The notes beneath the pieces were generated by a model that saw nothing but the letters and a program-made list of their open reading frames with translations, did not search any database and was not told where the DNA came from. Positions 8,625 to 16,658 of a DNA stretch of 64,000 nt are shown here, piece by piece (within the stretch, counting starts at the first letter, position 1; every line of letters starts with the position of its first letter). The stretch is from the NCBI GenBank assembly GCA_964369545.1, contig CAYJFA010000005.1, positions 1-64,000 on the forward strand, given 5' to 3'. Position numbers and translations under genes: made by a program. The stretch is from BNWE01 sp964369545. Its GTDB lineage: Bacteria > Pseudomonadota > Alphaproteobacteria > UBA3830.

Positions 8625-9269
8625 ATGAATATTAGATTGCCATTTGACCGCGAAGCGTGGAAGTTCGCCGGAGTTGCCGCGGTTATAGCGATATTATTTG
8701 GCCACATAGGTAATAATATGGGGTGGCTTGGCTTTTTATCAACTATTGGGTGTTTGTTGTTTTTCAGAGATCCAGAACGGGTTCATCCGTCAAGAGAATC
8801 CATAGCAATTAGCCCTGCTGACGGCATTGTAATTAAAATTTCGGAATGTGATCCGCCTGCTGAGTTGGAATTAGAAGGAACCTGGAAAAAAATCAGTATA
8901 TTCATGAGTGTATTTAATGTTCATGTAAACAGGACTCCCGTCTCTGGTATTGTCGAAAAAATTCTGTATATTCCTGGAAAATTTTTCAATGTTTCTTTGG
9001 AAAAAGCAAGCGAATATAATGAGCGTCAAGCAACATTTATGAGAATGGAAAATGGTACAAAAATAATTTTTGTACAGATAGCAGGATTAATAGCGCGTCG
9101 TATTCGGTGTGATATCTCTGAAGGGCAACAGCTCGAAATGGGCGATAGAGTAGGAATCATCAGATTTGGAAGTCGTGTCGATGTCTATCTGCCTTTAAAA
9201 TCTGATATACTTGTTGAAGAAGGACAAATAATGGTTGCCGGAGAGACTGTGTTGGCTGATTTGCGCTAA
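8625..9269 (+). CDS. psd: Phosphatidylserine decarboxylase proenzyme
   Basis: A 214-residue membrane-associated enzyme converting phosphatidylserine to phosphatidylethanolamine. It is the short type found in many Alphaproteobacteria. Two hydrophobic segments are near residues 14-47, followed by FFRDPER and the SPADG motif. The self-cleavage site is visible as RFGSR, with Gly182-Ser183; the serine becomes the pyruvoyl group of the alpha chain. HVNRTP is conserved near residue 100. It lies 34 bases before pssA, which makes its substrate, so the two form a phospholipid operon. Confidence 0.94.
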   Translation: MNIRLPFDREAWKFAGVAAVIAILFGHIGNNMGWLGFLSTIGCLLFFRDPERVHPSRESIAISPADGIVIKISECDPPAELELEGTWKKISIFMSVFNVHVNRTPVSGIVEKILYIPGKFFNVSLEKASEYNERQATFMRMENGTKIIFVQIAGLIARRIRCDISEGQQLEMGDRVGIIRFGSRVDVYLPLKSDILVEEGQIMVAGETVLADLR

Positions 9270-9303
9270 TGTTTTGTTGTAAGTTGATTATTGGAGAGAT
9301 ATC

Positions 9304-10107
9304 ATGAAGAATGGTGCCATGGATACATTGGAAAATGAAGATGTTACCATAATAAAAAAAGGAGCGTCATTTATAAAAATATTACCTCACATTGTAACTA
9401 TTACAGCTTTTTGTTTTGGATTATCTGCCATACGATTTGGGTTATTTCACAAATGGGAAATGGCTGTTTTATGTATTTTCGCTGCTGCGTTATTGGACGC
9501 GTTTGATGGTAGAGTGGCGAGGTTCTTAGGACAATCTTCTCAATTTGGTGCAGAACTTGATTCGCTTTCTGATTTGGTTTGTTTTGGTGTTGCTCCATCT
9601 ATGCTTTTATTTTTAAAAACAATGTATCTTGTGGGAAATGCGGGATGGGCTGTTTGCATGTTTTTTTCTGTTTGTTGCGCGTTAAGGTTAGCCAGATTTA
9701 ACGTGACTCAAATATTTAATGAACAAAAACCAGAGTGTAAACGAAAATATTTTGTAGGTATTCCGGCGCCTGCTGGAGCGATTTTTGCTTTATTTCCAAT
9801 GATTTTGTTTTTTGCTACTGGAATTGAGGTGTTTCTAAGTTCTTTTTTTGTTGTGTGCTGCATGCTAATATCAGGAATTTTAATGATAAGTACGATCAAA
9901 ACTTTTTCGTCAAAAATGATTGTGGTAAAAAATAGGTTTGCATCTCCTGAATTGCTGATTGCAAGTTTAGTAGTAATTTGTTTGATAACTGCTCTATGGC
10001 AGACGCTAACAGTCTTTATTTTTCTTTATATTGTTACTATTCCATATGGAGCCTATCGATACGCGAAAGCAGAAAAAGAAGAAAAAAAGATTGATACAAA
10101 TTTATAA
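9304..10107 (+). CDS. pssA: CDP-diacylglycerol-serine O-phosphatidyltransferase
   Basis: A 267-residue integral membrane enzyme that makes phosphatidylserine from CDP-diacylglycerol and serine. The CDP-alcohol phosphatidyltransferase signature is complete: DAFDGRVARFLGQSSQFGAE followed by LDSLSD, giving the DGxxAR...GxxxDxxxD pattern. Six to eight hydrophobic helices follow. The 30-residue cytosolic N-terminus is polar. The gene is placed directly after psd, so both steps of phosphatidylethanolamine synthesis are made together. A second start within the first ten codons (Met6) is possible. Confidence 0.93.
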   Translation: MKNGAMDTLENEDVTIIKKGASFIKILPHIVTITAFCFGLSAIRFGLFHKWEMAVLCIFAAALLDAFDGRVARFLGQSSQFGAELDSLSDLVCFGVAPSMLLFLKTMYLVGNAGWAVCMFFSVCCALRLARFNVTQIFNEQKPECKRKYFVGIPAPAGAIFALFPMILFFATGIEVFLSSFFVVCCMLISGILMISTIKTFSSKMIVVKNRFASPELLIASLVVICLITALWQTLTVFIFLYIVTIPYGAYRYAKAEKEEKKIDTNL

Positions 10108-10122
10108 GGACTTTTCTTTTTT

Positions 10123-11280
10123 ATGAAAAAGTATCTTTTTTTTGTAATATTTATTTCTGTTTTATCTGTTTTTATTCTGCAAAAAAGTAATAAGTCAGAT
10201 TTTATTCATTCTGAATTATATAAATCTTTGTCAAGGGAAAATTTTGGTCCACTAGACAGTGAAAAAGTTCTCTATATAAATGTAGGTATTGATTATATCC
10301 CTTATGAATTAATTGAAATATTTAAAAAACTAACAGGCATTACGATCGTTCCGGATATTTTTGATTCAAATGAAATATTGGAAGCTAAGCTGCTTGCGGG
10401 GGGTGCTCAATACGATATTGTTTTTCCAACTGCATGGCCGCATTTCTCCCGCCAAATAAAAGCTGGGATATATCAAAAAATAGATAAAACGAAAATAGAT
10501 TATAAAGTTTTTGAACAAGATATTCTCGATAGATTAGCGCAATATGATGCTGAAAATTCTTATGGAATTCCTTATCAGTTTGGGATTTCCGGAATAGGAA
10601 TTGATGAAAAAATTATTAATGTTATTGCCAGCGACGCTCCAAAAGATAGTTTAGCGATTATTTTTGATCCCATTTACGCAAAAAAAATTAGCAGATATAG
10701 AATATCGGTTTATGAGTCTTCCTGTGAAATTTTTCCTGCTGTTTTAGCGTATTTAGGGTTAAATCCTGAGACAGAAATTGAAGAGGATATAATAAAGGCA
10801 TCGGAGCATCTTAAAAAAATTAGGAATTATATATCAAAATTTACTTCATATGGATTTGAAGACCTTGCTTCTGGAAATGCTTGTGTTGTATTGAGCACAT
10901 CAGGGGACATTCTAAAAGTAAGAAACGAAAATAAATCATCTGATATTAAATTTTTGTTCCCAAAAGAAGGGGCTTCTCTTTGGGTAGATGTTGCAGCTAT
11001 TCCTATAAACGCTAAACACATCAATAATATATATGCTTTTTTAAAATTTTTATTTCATCCGCAAGTCATTGCGCTTGTCACAAATTGTACATCACGAGCA
11101 AACGCTGTTATTGATTCATCAAAATTTGTAGACAATAATCTTATTAATAATAAAGATGTTTATCCTCCATTGGAAATAAGAAAAAAGTGTTATATAGAAA
11201 AACCGTTGCCTGCAAAAATCGAGGCTCTAAAAACTCGATTGTTAACAAAGATCAAATCTATGGATAAAAATGATGATTAG
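10123..11280 (+). CDS. Polyamine-type periplasmic binding protein (PotF/PotD-like)
   Basis: A 385-residue substrate-binding protein of the PotD/PotF family. An N-terminal hydrophobic stretch (residues 4-20) acts as signal peptide or membrane anchor. The core keeps family landmarks: an LTGITI region, IFDSNEILEAKLLAGG near residue 90, YDIVFPTAWP, and IPYQFGISGIGI. The family binds putrescine or spermidine for import through an ABC transporter. No ATPase or permease genes are adjacent, so it is an orphan here or works with a distant PotGHI. It overlaps the next small lipoprotein gene by 11 bases and is close to an AdiC-like permease. Confidence 0.8.
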   Translation: MKKYLFFVIFISVLSVFILQKSNKSDFIHSELYKSLSRENFGPLDSEKVLYINVGIDYIPYELIEIFKKLTGITIVPDIFDSNEILEAKLLAGGAQYDIVFPTAWPHFSRQIKAGIYQKIDKTKIDYKVFEQDILDRLAQYDAENSYGIPYQFGISGIGIDEKIINVIASDAPKDSLAIIFDPIYAKKISRYRISVYESSCEIFPAVLAYLGLNPETEIEEDIIKASEHLKKIRNYISKFTSYGFEDLASGNACVVLSTSGDILKVRNENKSSDIKFLFPKEGASLWVDVAAIPINAKHINNIYAFLKFLFHPQVIALVTNCTSRANAVIDSSKFVDNNLINNKDVYPPLEIRKKCYIEKPLPAKIEALKTRLLTKIKSMDKNDD

Positions 11281-11470
11281 TAGATTTATAGTTGTTTGTT
11301 TTTTGTGTTTGTGTACTTCTTGCACAAAAATTGATACGATCGATCTTCCTGATTTAGACGCAAAGTCTTTTTCATCAGAACAAGTTATTCAAAAACAGAA
11401 ATTCTTAGAGAATAAAAGAAAGCATGCTGAAAAATTAAATCAAATGGAGAAAACAAATGCGTCGCGATAA
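11270..11470 (+). CDS. Small putative lipoprotein
   Basis: A 66-residue protein with a hydrophobic N-terminus ending in LCTSC, a plausible lipoprotein signal with Cys18 as the lipidated residue. The rest is short, charged and probably helical (residues 38-60 rich in Lys, Glu and Gln). It overlaps the end of the PotF-like gene and the start of the permease gene, so it sits inside the operon. I do not recognise a family. It may be a small envelope component; the overlaps on both sides are the main reason to believe it is real. Confidence 0.55.
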   Translation: MMISRFIVVCFLCLCTSCTKIDTIDLPDLDAKSFSSEQVIQKQKFLENKRKHAEKLNQMEKTNASR

Positions 11471-12755
11471 GTATGAAATGGGGCCTTTAAAAGCTACTTC
11501 CCTTGTTGCAGGAAATATGATAGGCTCCGGTGTTTTACTGGCACCAGCGATATTGGCGCCGTACGGCAGTCTTTCAATCCTTGGATGGATTCTAACAACT
11601 ATCGGAGCGCTCGCATTGGCGTTGACATTTTCTTATCTTAGTCGATGGATTCCTAAATCCGGTGGTCCTTATACTTTTGCGCGGCATGTTTTTGGAGATT
11701 TTGTTGGATTTCAGATGGCGTGGGGATATTGGATAAGTACCTGGTGTGGCAGTGTATCACTGCTGGTTGGAGGCTTACAATATATATCAATATTTTGTCC
11801 TGATTTGATTGCAAACAAAGAATTTTGCGTATTATTTTGTATCGCGATTGTTGCTTTGTTCACTTTTATTAACTTGCGCGGATTAAAAGAATCTACATTT
11901 TGCGAAGTAATTATTGTTGTTATAAAAATTTTACCTTTGATAATCATTGCATTTATCGGAATTTTTTATGTGGATTTTTCTAACATATTTAGTGTAAAGA
12001 GTATCGATAATCGAGATTCTTTTATCGTTTTAGGTACTATGGCTCCGGTTTTGTTATGGGGATTTATTGGATTAGAATCAGCAACAGTTCCTTCCGATAA
12101 TGTTAAAAACCCAAACAAAACTATTCCAATGGCAACAATTTCTGGAGTGTTAATTACAGCCTTTATATATATATGCGGGGCAATTGTTATTGCAGGATTG
12201 ATTCCACAAGGAGAGTTATTAGCATCAAAAGCTCCGTATGTTGATGCCGGCAAGAAGCTTTTTGGGAAATGCGGAGAGACGATAATGATAATTACCGGCG
12301 CCGCTGGAATTTATGGATCTTTAAATGGATGGATGCTGATTCAAGGACAAGTACCATATGCTGCTGCAAAAGAGGGATTGTTTCCAAAATATTTTCTAAA
12401 AACAAACAAATATGGTGCTTCATCTGGAATTTGGATCGGAAGTTTACTTATGGTGGTTGTTTTTTTATTGACCTATCAGCCATCTTTAGTGGAACATGTT
12501 AAAATCTTGATTGAAGTTTCTGTTTTAGCAATGCTTCTGCCATATTTTTATTCGGCAGTCGCGTTCTGTTATCTTTCCATTTGTAAAAAGAAAGAGTTAT
12601 CTGCTTTAGAAAAAGTCTTATTAGCAATCGTAGGGTTTATCTCAATATTATATACATTTTTGGCGATTTTGGGATCAGGAATGCAGATGGTATTTTTATC
12701 AACGATATTGTTTTTGCTAAGTGTTCCTTTTTATTGTTTTATAAGACAAAAATAA
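11457..12755 (+). CDS. APC-family amino acid permease (AdiC/PotE-like)
   Basis: A 432-residue cytoplasmic membrane transporter of the APC superfamily with about twelve hydrophobic helices. The first helix carries GNMIGSGVLLAP, the substrate-binding GS(G) break of the AdiC/CadB/PotE group. PKSGGPYTFAR and GWILTTIGAL further match agmatine/arginine and related antiporters. It has a good ribosome site (GGAGAAAACAAATG) inside the end of the lipoprotein gene. With the polyamine-type binding protein upstream, exchange of a basic amino acid or polyamine is a reasonable guess, but the substrate cannot be fixed from sequence. Confidence 0.82.
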   Translation: MRRDKYEMGPLKATSLVAGNMIGSGVLLAPAILAPYGSLSILGWILTTIGALALALTFSYLSRWIPKSGGPYTFARHVFGDFVGFQMAWGYWISTWCGSVSLLVGGLQYISIFCPDLIANKEFCVLFCIAIVALFTFINLRGLKESTFCEVIIVVIKILPLIIIAFIGIFYVDFSNIFSVKSIDNRDSFIVLGTMAPVLLWGFIGLESATVPSDNVKNPNKTIPMATISGVLITAFIYICGAIVIAGLIPQGELLASKAPYVDAGKKLFGKCGETIMIITGAAGIYGSLNGWMLIQGQVPYAAAKEGLFPKYFLKTNKYGASSGIWIGSLLMVVVFLLTYQPSLVEHVKILIEVSVLAMLLPYFYSAVAFCYLSICKKKELSALEKVLLAIVGFISILYTFLAILGSGMQMVFLSTILFLLSVPFYCFIRQK

Positions 12756-12787
12756 AATCAGATAAAAATTTTATTTTTAAATGTTTT

Positions 12788-12830
12788 CTCAAGTATTGCA
12801 TGAAAATATAATGCGACTGCAATACTTGAG
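12788..12830 (+). terminator. Strong inverted repeat between convergent genes
   Basis: CTCAAGTATTGCA at 12788-12800 pairs perfectly with TGCAATACTTGAG at 12818-12830 around a 17-base loop, and is followed by the T-rich ATTTGTTATTT. It lies between the end of the AdiC-like permease (12755, plus) and the end of a minus-strand gene (12846). It most likely ends transcription of the plus-strand operon and may also serve the opposite strand. Confidence 0.75.
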
Positions 12831-12845
12831 ATTTGTTATTTAAAG

Positions 12846-13586
12846 TCAGCTTTTTTTATATTTTTTAGACTGTAAATTTCTTGCTCTTGTTTTTCTTGGT
12901 TTATCCTTCATACCATTTATTACTTTTATTGTTTTTTCATTATCTTTTTTAAATTTGCTTGCTTCCTTAAGGGCACTTTTTAAAGTGGTACGGGCTTTGC
13001 TTGACGTTACAGTATTAGATACCTCTTCTATTAACTCAATATGCTCTAGAATATTCACCCTAAGGGAATCTTCCATATTTGTACCAATATTTTTATATAG
13101 CATGATATCTTTCAAATCTTTCTCAGTAGAATAAACTTTAAGCGCATATGCTAATAATTCTGCTTCCTTAGGAGATAAATCAGTTAAATTCCCTTCTCTA
13201 GTAAAAGCAGCTTTAGCAAGTAACAATGCATTTCTGCAAATTGTTTTATAGTTATCCACATATTTACCGTCTTTATTTCTTTCATATCTGCGAGTTTCTT
13301 TCCGAAGCTCTTCTCTTGGATCTGCAGTTTTTTCTAATCTTTCCCTTAGTCCAGTTTTAATGGCATCATTATTTGCATTTTTCATATCTGCAACTTTTGG
13401 ATTACTGCTTCTTGAGTATTTTCTACTATAGGCCGAAGATGGATTATATTTTCCTGTTTCGTCATATCCATTCCTACCTTTTATTTTTGTATGACTATAA
13501 GCCTGCTTTGAATCATAACAATTCGCATGGTTTATGAGTGTTCCAAAAAGCATTGCACATATTAGGCCATTTAATATTTTTTTCAT
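12846..13586 (-). CDS. Secreted basic protein of unknown function
   Basis: A 246-residue protein with a clear signal peptide (basic MKK, hydrophobic residues 5-18, likely cleavage near NANC). The mature part is strongly charged, Lys/Arg-rich and mostly predicted helical. It has a Tyr/Ser-rich stretch near residues 25-62 and a very basic tail (KPRKTRARN...KKYKKS). I recognise no domain. The ribosome site AGGAAAT precedes the ATG. As an exported, highly charged protein in a probable intracellular bacterium it could act in the envelope or in the host, but there is no direct evidence. Confidence 0.65.
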   Translation of the reverse strand: MKKILNGLICAMLFGTLINHANCYDSKQAYSHTKIKGRNGYDETGKYNPSSAYSRKYSRSSNPKVADMKNANNDAIKTGLRERLEKTADPREELRKETRRYERNKDGKYVDNYKTICRNALLLAKAAFTREGNLTDLSPKEAELLAYALKVYSTEKDLKDIMLYKNIGTNMEDSLRVNILEHIELIEEVSNTVTSSKARTTLKSALKEASKFKKDNEKTIKVINGMKDKPRKTRARNLQSKKYKKS

Positions 13587-13677
13587 TTTTTATTTCCTAT
13601 ATTTAATAATATATATTATATGTGTAAAATTTTAATTTTTTATTAAAATAACAATATTTTTTATAACAGGGATATGT

Positions 13678-15408
13678 TTAAAGCTTTTCTGTATCGCTAA
13701 ATTTATTCAATACGTATATTCCAGGCGCATCTCGGAGAGATTCTTTTATTTCTCGGGCGGGTAGCATTTCTCCCATCATTGGTTTTATCCATTTTATCCA
13801 ATCTTTCCACCAGGATCCCGCGGTTTCTGTCGCTGTTTTTAACCACTCTTGCGCTGTTCCCGCATATTGTTCGTTTGCCCAATAACTATATTTATTTTTT
13901 GTCGGTGAGTTGATCGCTCCGGCTACATGCCCTGATCCTCCCAAAATAAAACGAGTTTTACTATTGAATAATTTCAGGCCGTCATAGGTTGCTTCTCAAG
14001 GGACCAGATGATCCTTGATCATTGAAATCATATATAATGGTGTATTCACGAGTTTCAAATTAAGCGGAATTCCAAAGATTTTTAATGTTCCGGTTTTTAA
14101 TAAATTATCCCGATATAGATCTTTTGAAAGGAATTTCTGCATCGATTCCGTGAGGTTCATAGAATCAGAATTCCAATACAAAATTTCATGAGCTATCGGT
14201 TTTTTGCCAAGCATATAGCTGTCAACAAAGTATCTCCAAATCATGTCGTTGGCTTTTAACGCACTGAATGTATTGAACATGATTTTTCCGTCGAGATACC
14301 CTTTTTCTTTTAGCTGTACGTTGATTGCTTCAAGGTAGTTATCTGCCATAAATATGGACATATCCCCTGCATGTTCGAAATCCAGTAATGTCGTTAGCAA
14401 TGTGGCAGATTCTATCTTTGCTTTTGGATGTCGCTTGCTATTTGGATGCGCTATGTAGGCAAGTAGCGCGGCAATTAAAGTTCCGCCTACGCAATATCCT
14501 AAAGTATGTATAGATTTGGATTTGGTTATTTCATAAATTTTGTCGATCGAGTCAAGCAAACCTTCAAAAACATAGTCTTCAAACCCCTTGTTTCGTAATC
14601 TTTTATCAGGATTAACCCATGATATCATAAATACTGTAAATCCATTATCTACAGCCCATTTTGCGAAAGATAAGTCCTTATTGAGATCTAAAATATAAAA
14701 TTTATTGATCCAAGGAGGTATGAATAATATTGGTTTCGCAAATACTTTTTCGGTTGTAGGAGAATACTGAATTAGTTCTATAATATCATTTTGAAATATA
14801 ACTTTTCCTGATGTTGCCGCAATGTGTTCTCCAATTTTAAATTTAGATTTATCATTGGTAGTGATTTCCCCATTTTTTATGTCGTTTAGAAGCATCTCAA
14901 ATCCGGATTTGATATTTTCACCTTGTGTATCAAACATTTTTTGTAAAAATACAGGATTTAAAAATGGAAAATTATCAGGCGACATCATATCTGTATATTG
15001 TTTCAAGAAAAATTTTGCGCTGTGCATAGTTTTTGATTCGACATTTTCGAAACTTAAAAGGGTATCCAACATCCAACTAGACATTGTTTCGTGAAATTGT
15101 TTTGCAAATTTCATAACGGGATGATTTTCAAAGAAATTGTCTTCAAATTTCTTGTCTTTTTTGTTGTATTGCAAATCAATGCAGTTTTTTTTATCTGAAC
15201 ATAGATCCTTTATGAGATTTTTTTGCAGCTCTAGAAATCTATCAAGAAGATCCTGCTGTGACTCTTCGATTTTTTTTGGCTGAGATACCGCTTCACGCCC
15301 TACTTTTAAAAATGCAAGGAGGGCTATTTGTGGATTTAAAACAGTAAATTGAAATAAGTCTAAGAAATTTGTTCTAAAAGGAGAGTTTTCATCAAAAAAA
15401 TCAATCAT
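13678..15408 (-). pseudogene. phaC: Polyhydroxyalkanoate synthase interrupted by an in-frame TGA
   Basis: A class I-like PHA synthase of 576 codons, normally polymerising hydroxyacyl-CoA into storage granules. The lipase-like box GYCVGG carries catalytic Cys306 and DHLVP carries Asp466. The reading frame is then stopped by TGA (plus-strand complement at 13996-13998, codon 471), where relatives have Trp (DHxxPW). The same frame continues without shift for 17 codons and on to the catalytic His494 in GGSGHVAG and a normal C-terminus (GSWWKDW). The Asp-to-His spacing of 28 residues equals that known for Ralstonia PhaC. The 470-residue product would lack the catalytic His and should be inactive. 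A single G-to-A change explains it. No phaA, phaB or phasin gene is adjacent. Confidence 0.85.
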
Positions 15409-15624
15409 ATCATTTCCATTTTTAACATTCTAAAATCCACAACGTTATTAATCAAAATAGACTAAAAACAAATAAAAATATATGAAAATAATATTTAATA
15501 TTTCATCTATAAGCGGTTGTTTTTAAAATTATTGATATAAGTATTTTGTAATATTACCTAATATTGTCTTTGTAAAATTAGTAAGAATAAATTGTTTACA
15601 ATATTTTAGTGCGGATTTTTACTT

Positions 15625-16101
15625 TTACTCATCTTCCGGCATAATATCTAATGCCTCATATCCAAAATTGGTATGGCGGACCATCAGAGTTATTTTTTTT
15701 CCATGAGCAATAGTTTCAATTTTGTTTTTTTTCAATAAATTTGAATGAATAAAAACATCTTCCCCAGATGACATTTGCGCAAATCCGAAGCCTTTTACAG
15801 GATTAAACCACTTCATTACAGCAACTACTTTTTCGGGTTGTTTATTGGGAATTTCCTGTTTGTTCGAATAAATGATTTCTATAATATTTATTACCTGATA
15901 ACCTCTGTCGGATTTTTCTATACTGCAAATGATAATATCTTCATTATTTAATTTATTAATTCCAGATTTATCAATTATCGAGAAATGTAAGAAAATATCT
16001 TCGGATACGTTTTCTGCTTCAATAAAACCGTACCCCTTGAATTGACTGAACCATTTTACTCTTCCGGTGACAATTTGATGATTCCCATTATTTGTAAACA
16101 T
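15625..16101 (-). CDS. Tandem cold-shock-domain protein
   Basis: A 158-residue protein of two cold-shock domains. The first spans about residues 10-72, with VKWFSQFKGYGFIEA (RNP1-like) and DIFLHFS (RNP2-like). The second spans about residues 88-155, with MKWFNPVKGFGFAQM and DVFIHSN. Such double CSD proteins are typical of Alphaproteobacteria and bind single-stranded RNA or DNA, often at low temperature or in stationary phase. The gene stands alone, with a long AT-rich upstream region that may form the 5-prime leader common in cold-shock genes. Confidence 0.9.
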   Translation of the reverse strand: MFTNNGNHQIVTGRVKWFSQFKGYGFIEAENVSEDIFLHFSIIDKSGINKLNNEDIIICSIEKSDRGYQVINIIEIIYSNKQEIPNKQPEKVVAVMKWFNPVKGFGFAQMSSGEDVFIHSNLLKKNKIETIAHGKKITLMVRHTNFGYEALDIMPEDE

Positions 16102-16569
16102 AAAACTACCTCTAATAACGCTATTTCATGCAATCTTGTCAAGATTTTGTGAAATAATATTACATAAAAACAATGCATATATAACATTTTTTGCTATCCA
16201 ATAAGTTTCCTTGATATTGTATAACAAATATAATATTAACTTATGCTCTATTCTCTCCAAATCAAACGAATCAAATGTTTTACAATTAGATAGTTTTCTT
16301 AACCAAATCTTATTTTATGTTAATAAGTATTTGTATTTAAGTGAGCATTTATTATTGTAAAACTGTAAATGCATAAGCATATATAGTCATAATAAGTCAA
16401 AATGATTTATACAAAGTTAACTTGTCAATAAAATATATTTTTGTATTTTAAGCTTGTTTATAAAAAATTTTCTTTAACAATGTGCGTGTATTCCAGAGAG
16501 AATATCCCTTTGATCACATTGCAATCTATGTATATCTTAGATAATATCGCTGCAGTATGTTTTTTGATC
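16102..16569. other. Long AT-rich intergenic region
   Basis: About 470 bases separate the cold-shock gene from tRNA-Gly, which diverge. No credible coding frame is seen. The left part must hold the promoter and leader of the cold-shock gene. The right end holds a good promoter for the tRNA. The stretch between shows no repeat, RNA signature or gene remnant that I can recognise. Confidence 0.5.
16519..16547 (+). promoter_or_regulatory. Probable sigma-70 promoter of tRNA-Gly and the arn operon
   Basis: TTGCAA at 16519-16524 and TAATAT at 16542-16547 are separated by 17 bases, the ideal spacing for a housekeeping promoter. The expected start of transcription near 16555 is about 15 bases before the tRNA. 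As only 15 bases separate the tRNA from arnT, it could also transcribe the arn operon. Confidence 0.5.
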
Positions 16570-16643
16570 GCGGGCGTAGCTCAATGGTAGAGCATAAGCT
16601 TCCCAAGCTTGTGACGAGGGTTCGATTCCCTTCGCCCGCTCCA
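16570..16643 (+). tRNA. tRNA-Gly (anticodon CCC)
   Basis: A complete cloverleaf: acceptor GCGGGCG pairs with CGCCCGC (16633-16639), D stem GCTC/GAGC, anticodon stem TAAGC/GCTTG with loop TTCCCAA (anticodon CCC, reading GGG), and T loop TTCGATT. A T discriminator and an encoded CCA end the gene. The arnT start codon follows 15 bases later. The longer arnT frame opening at 16557 runs through this tRNA and is not used. Confidence 0.96.
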
Positions 16644-16658
16644 TTACATGAGATAATT

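Noticed and set aside
13678..15408. UGA read as tryptophan (altered genetic code) to explain phaC
   Set aside because: Several intact genes in this window end with TGA, often in ATGA overlaps, and tryptophan is encoded by TGG throughout. A local lesion is simpler.
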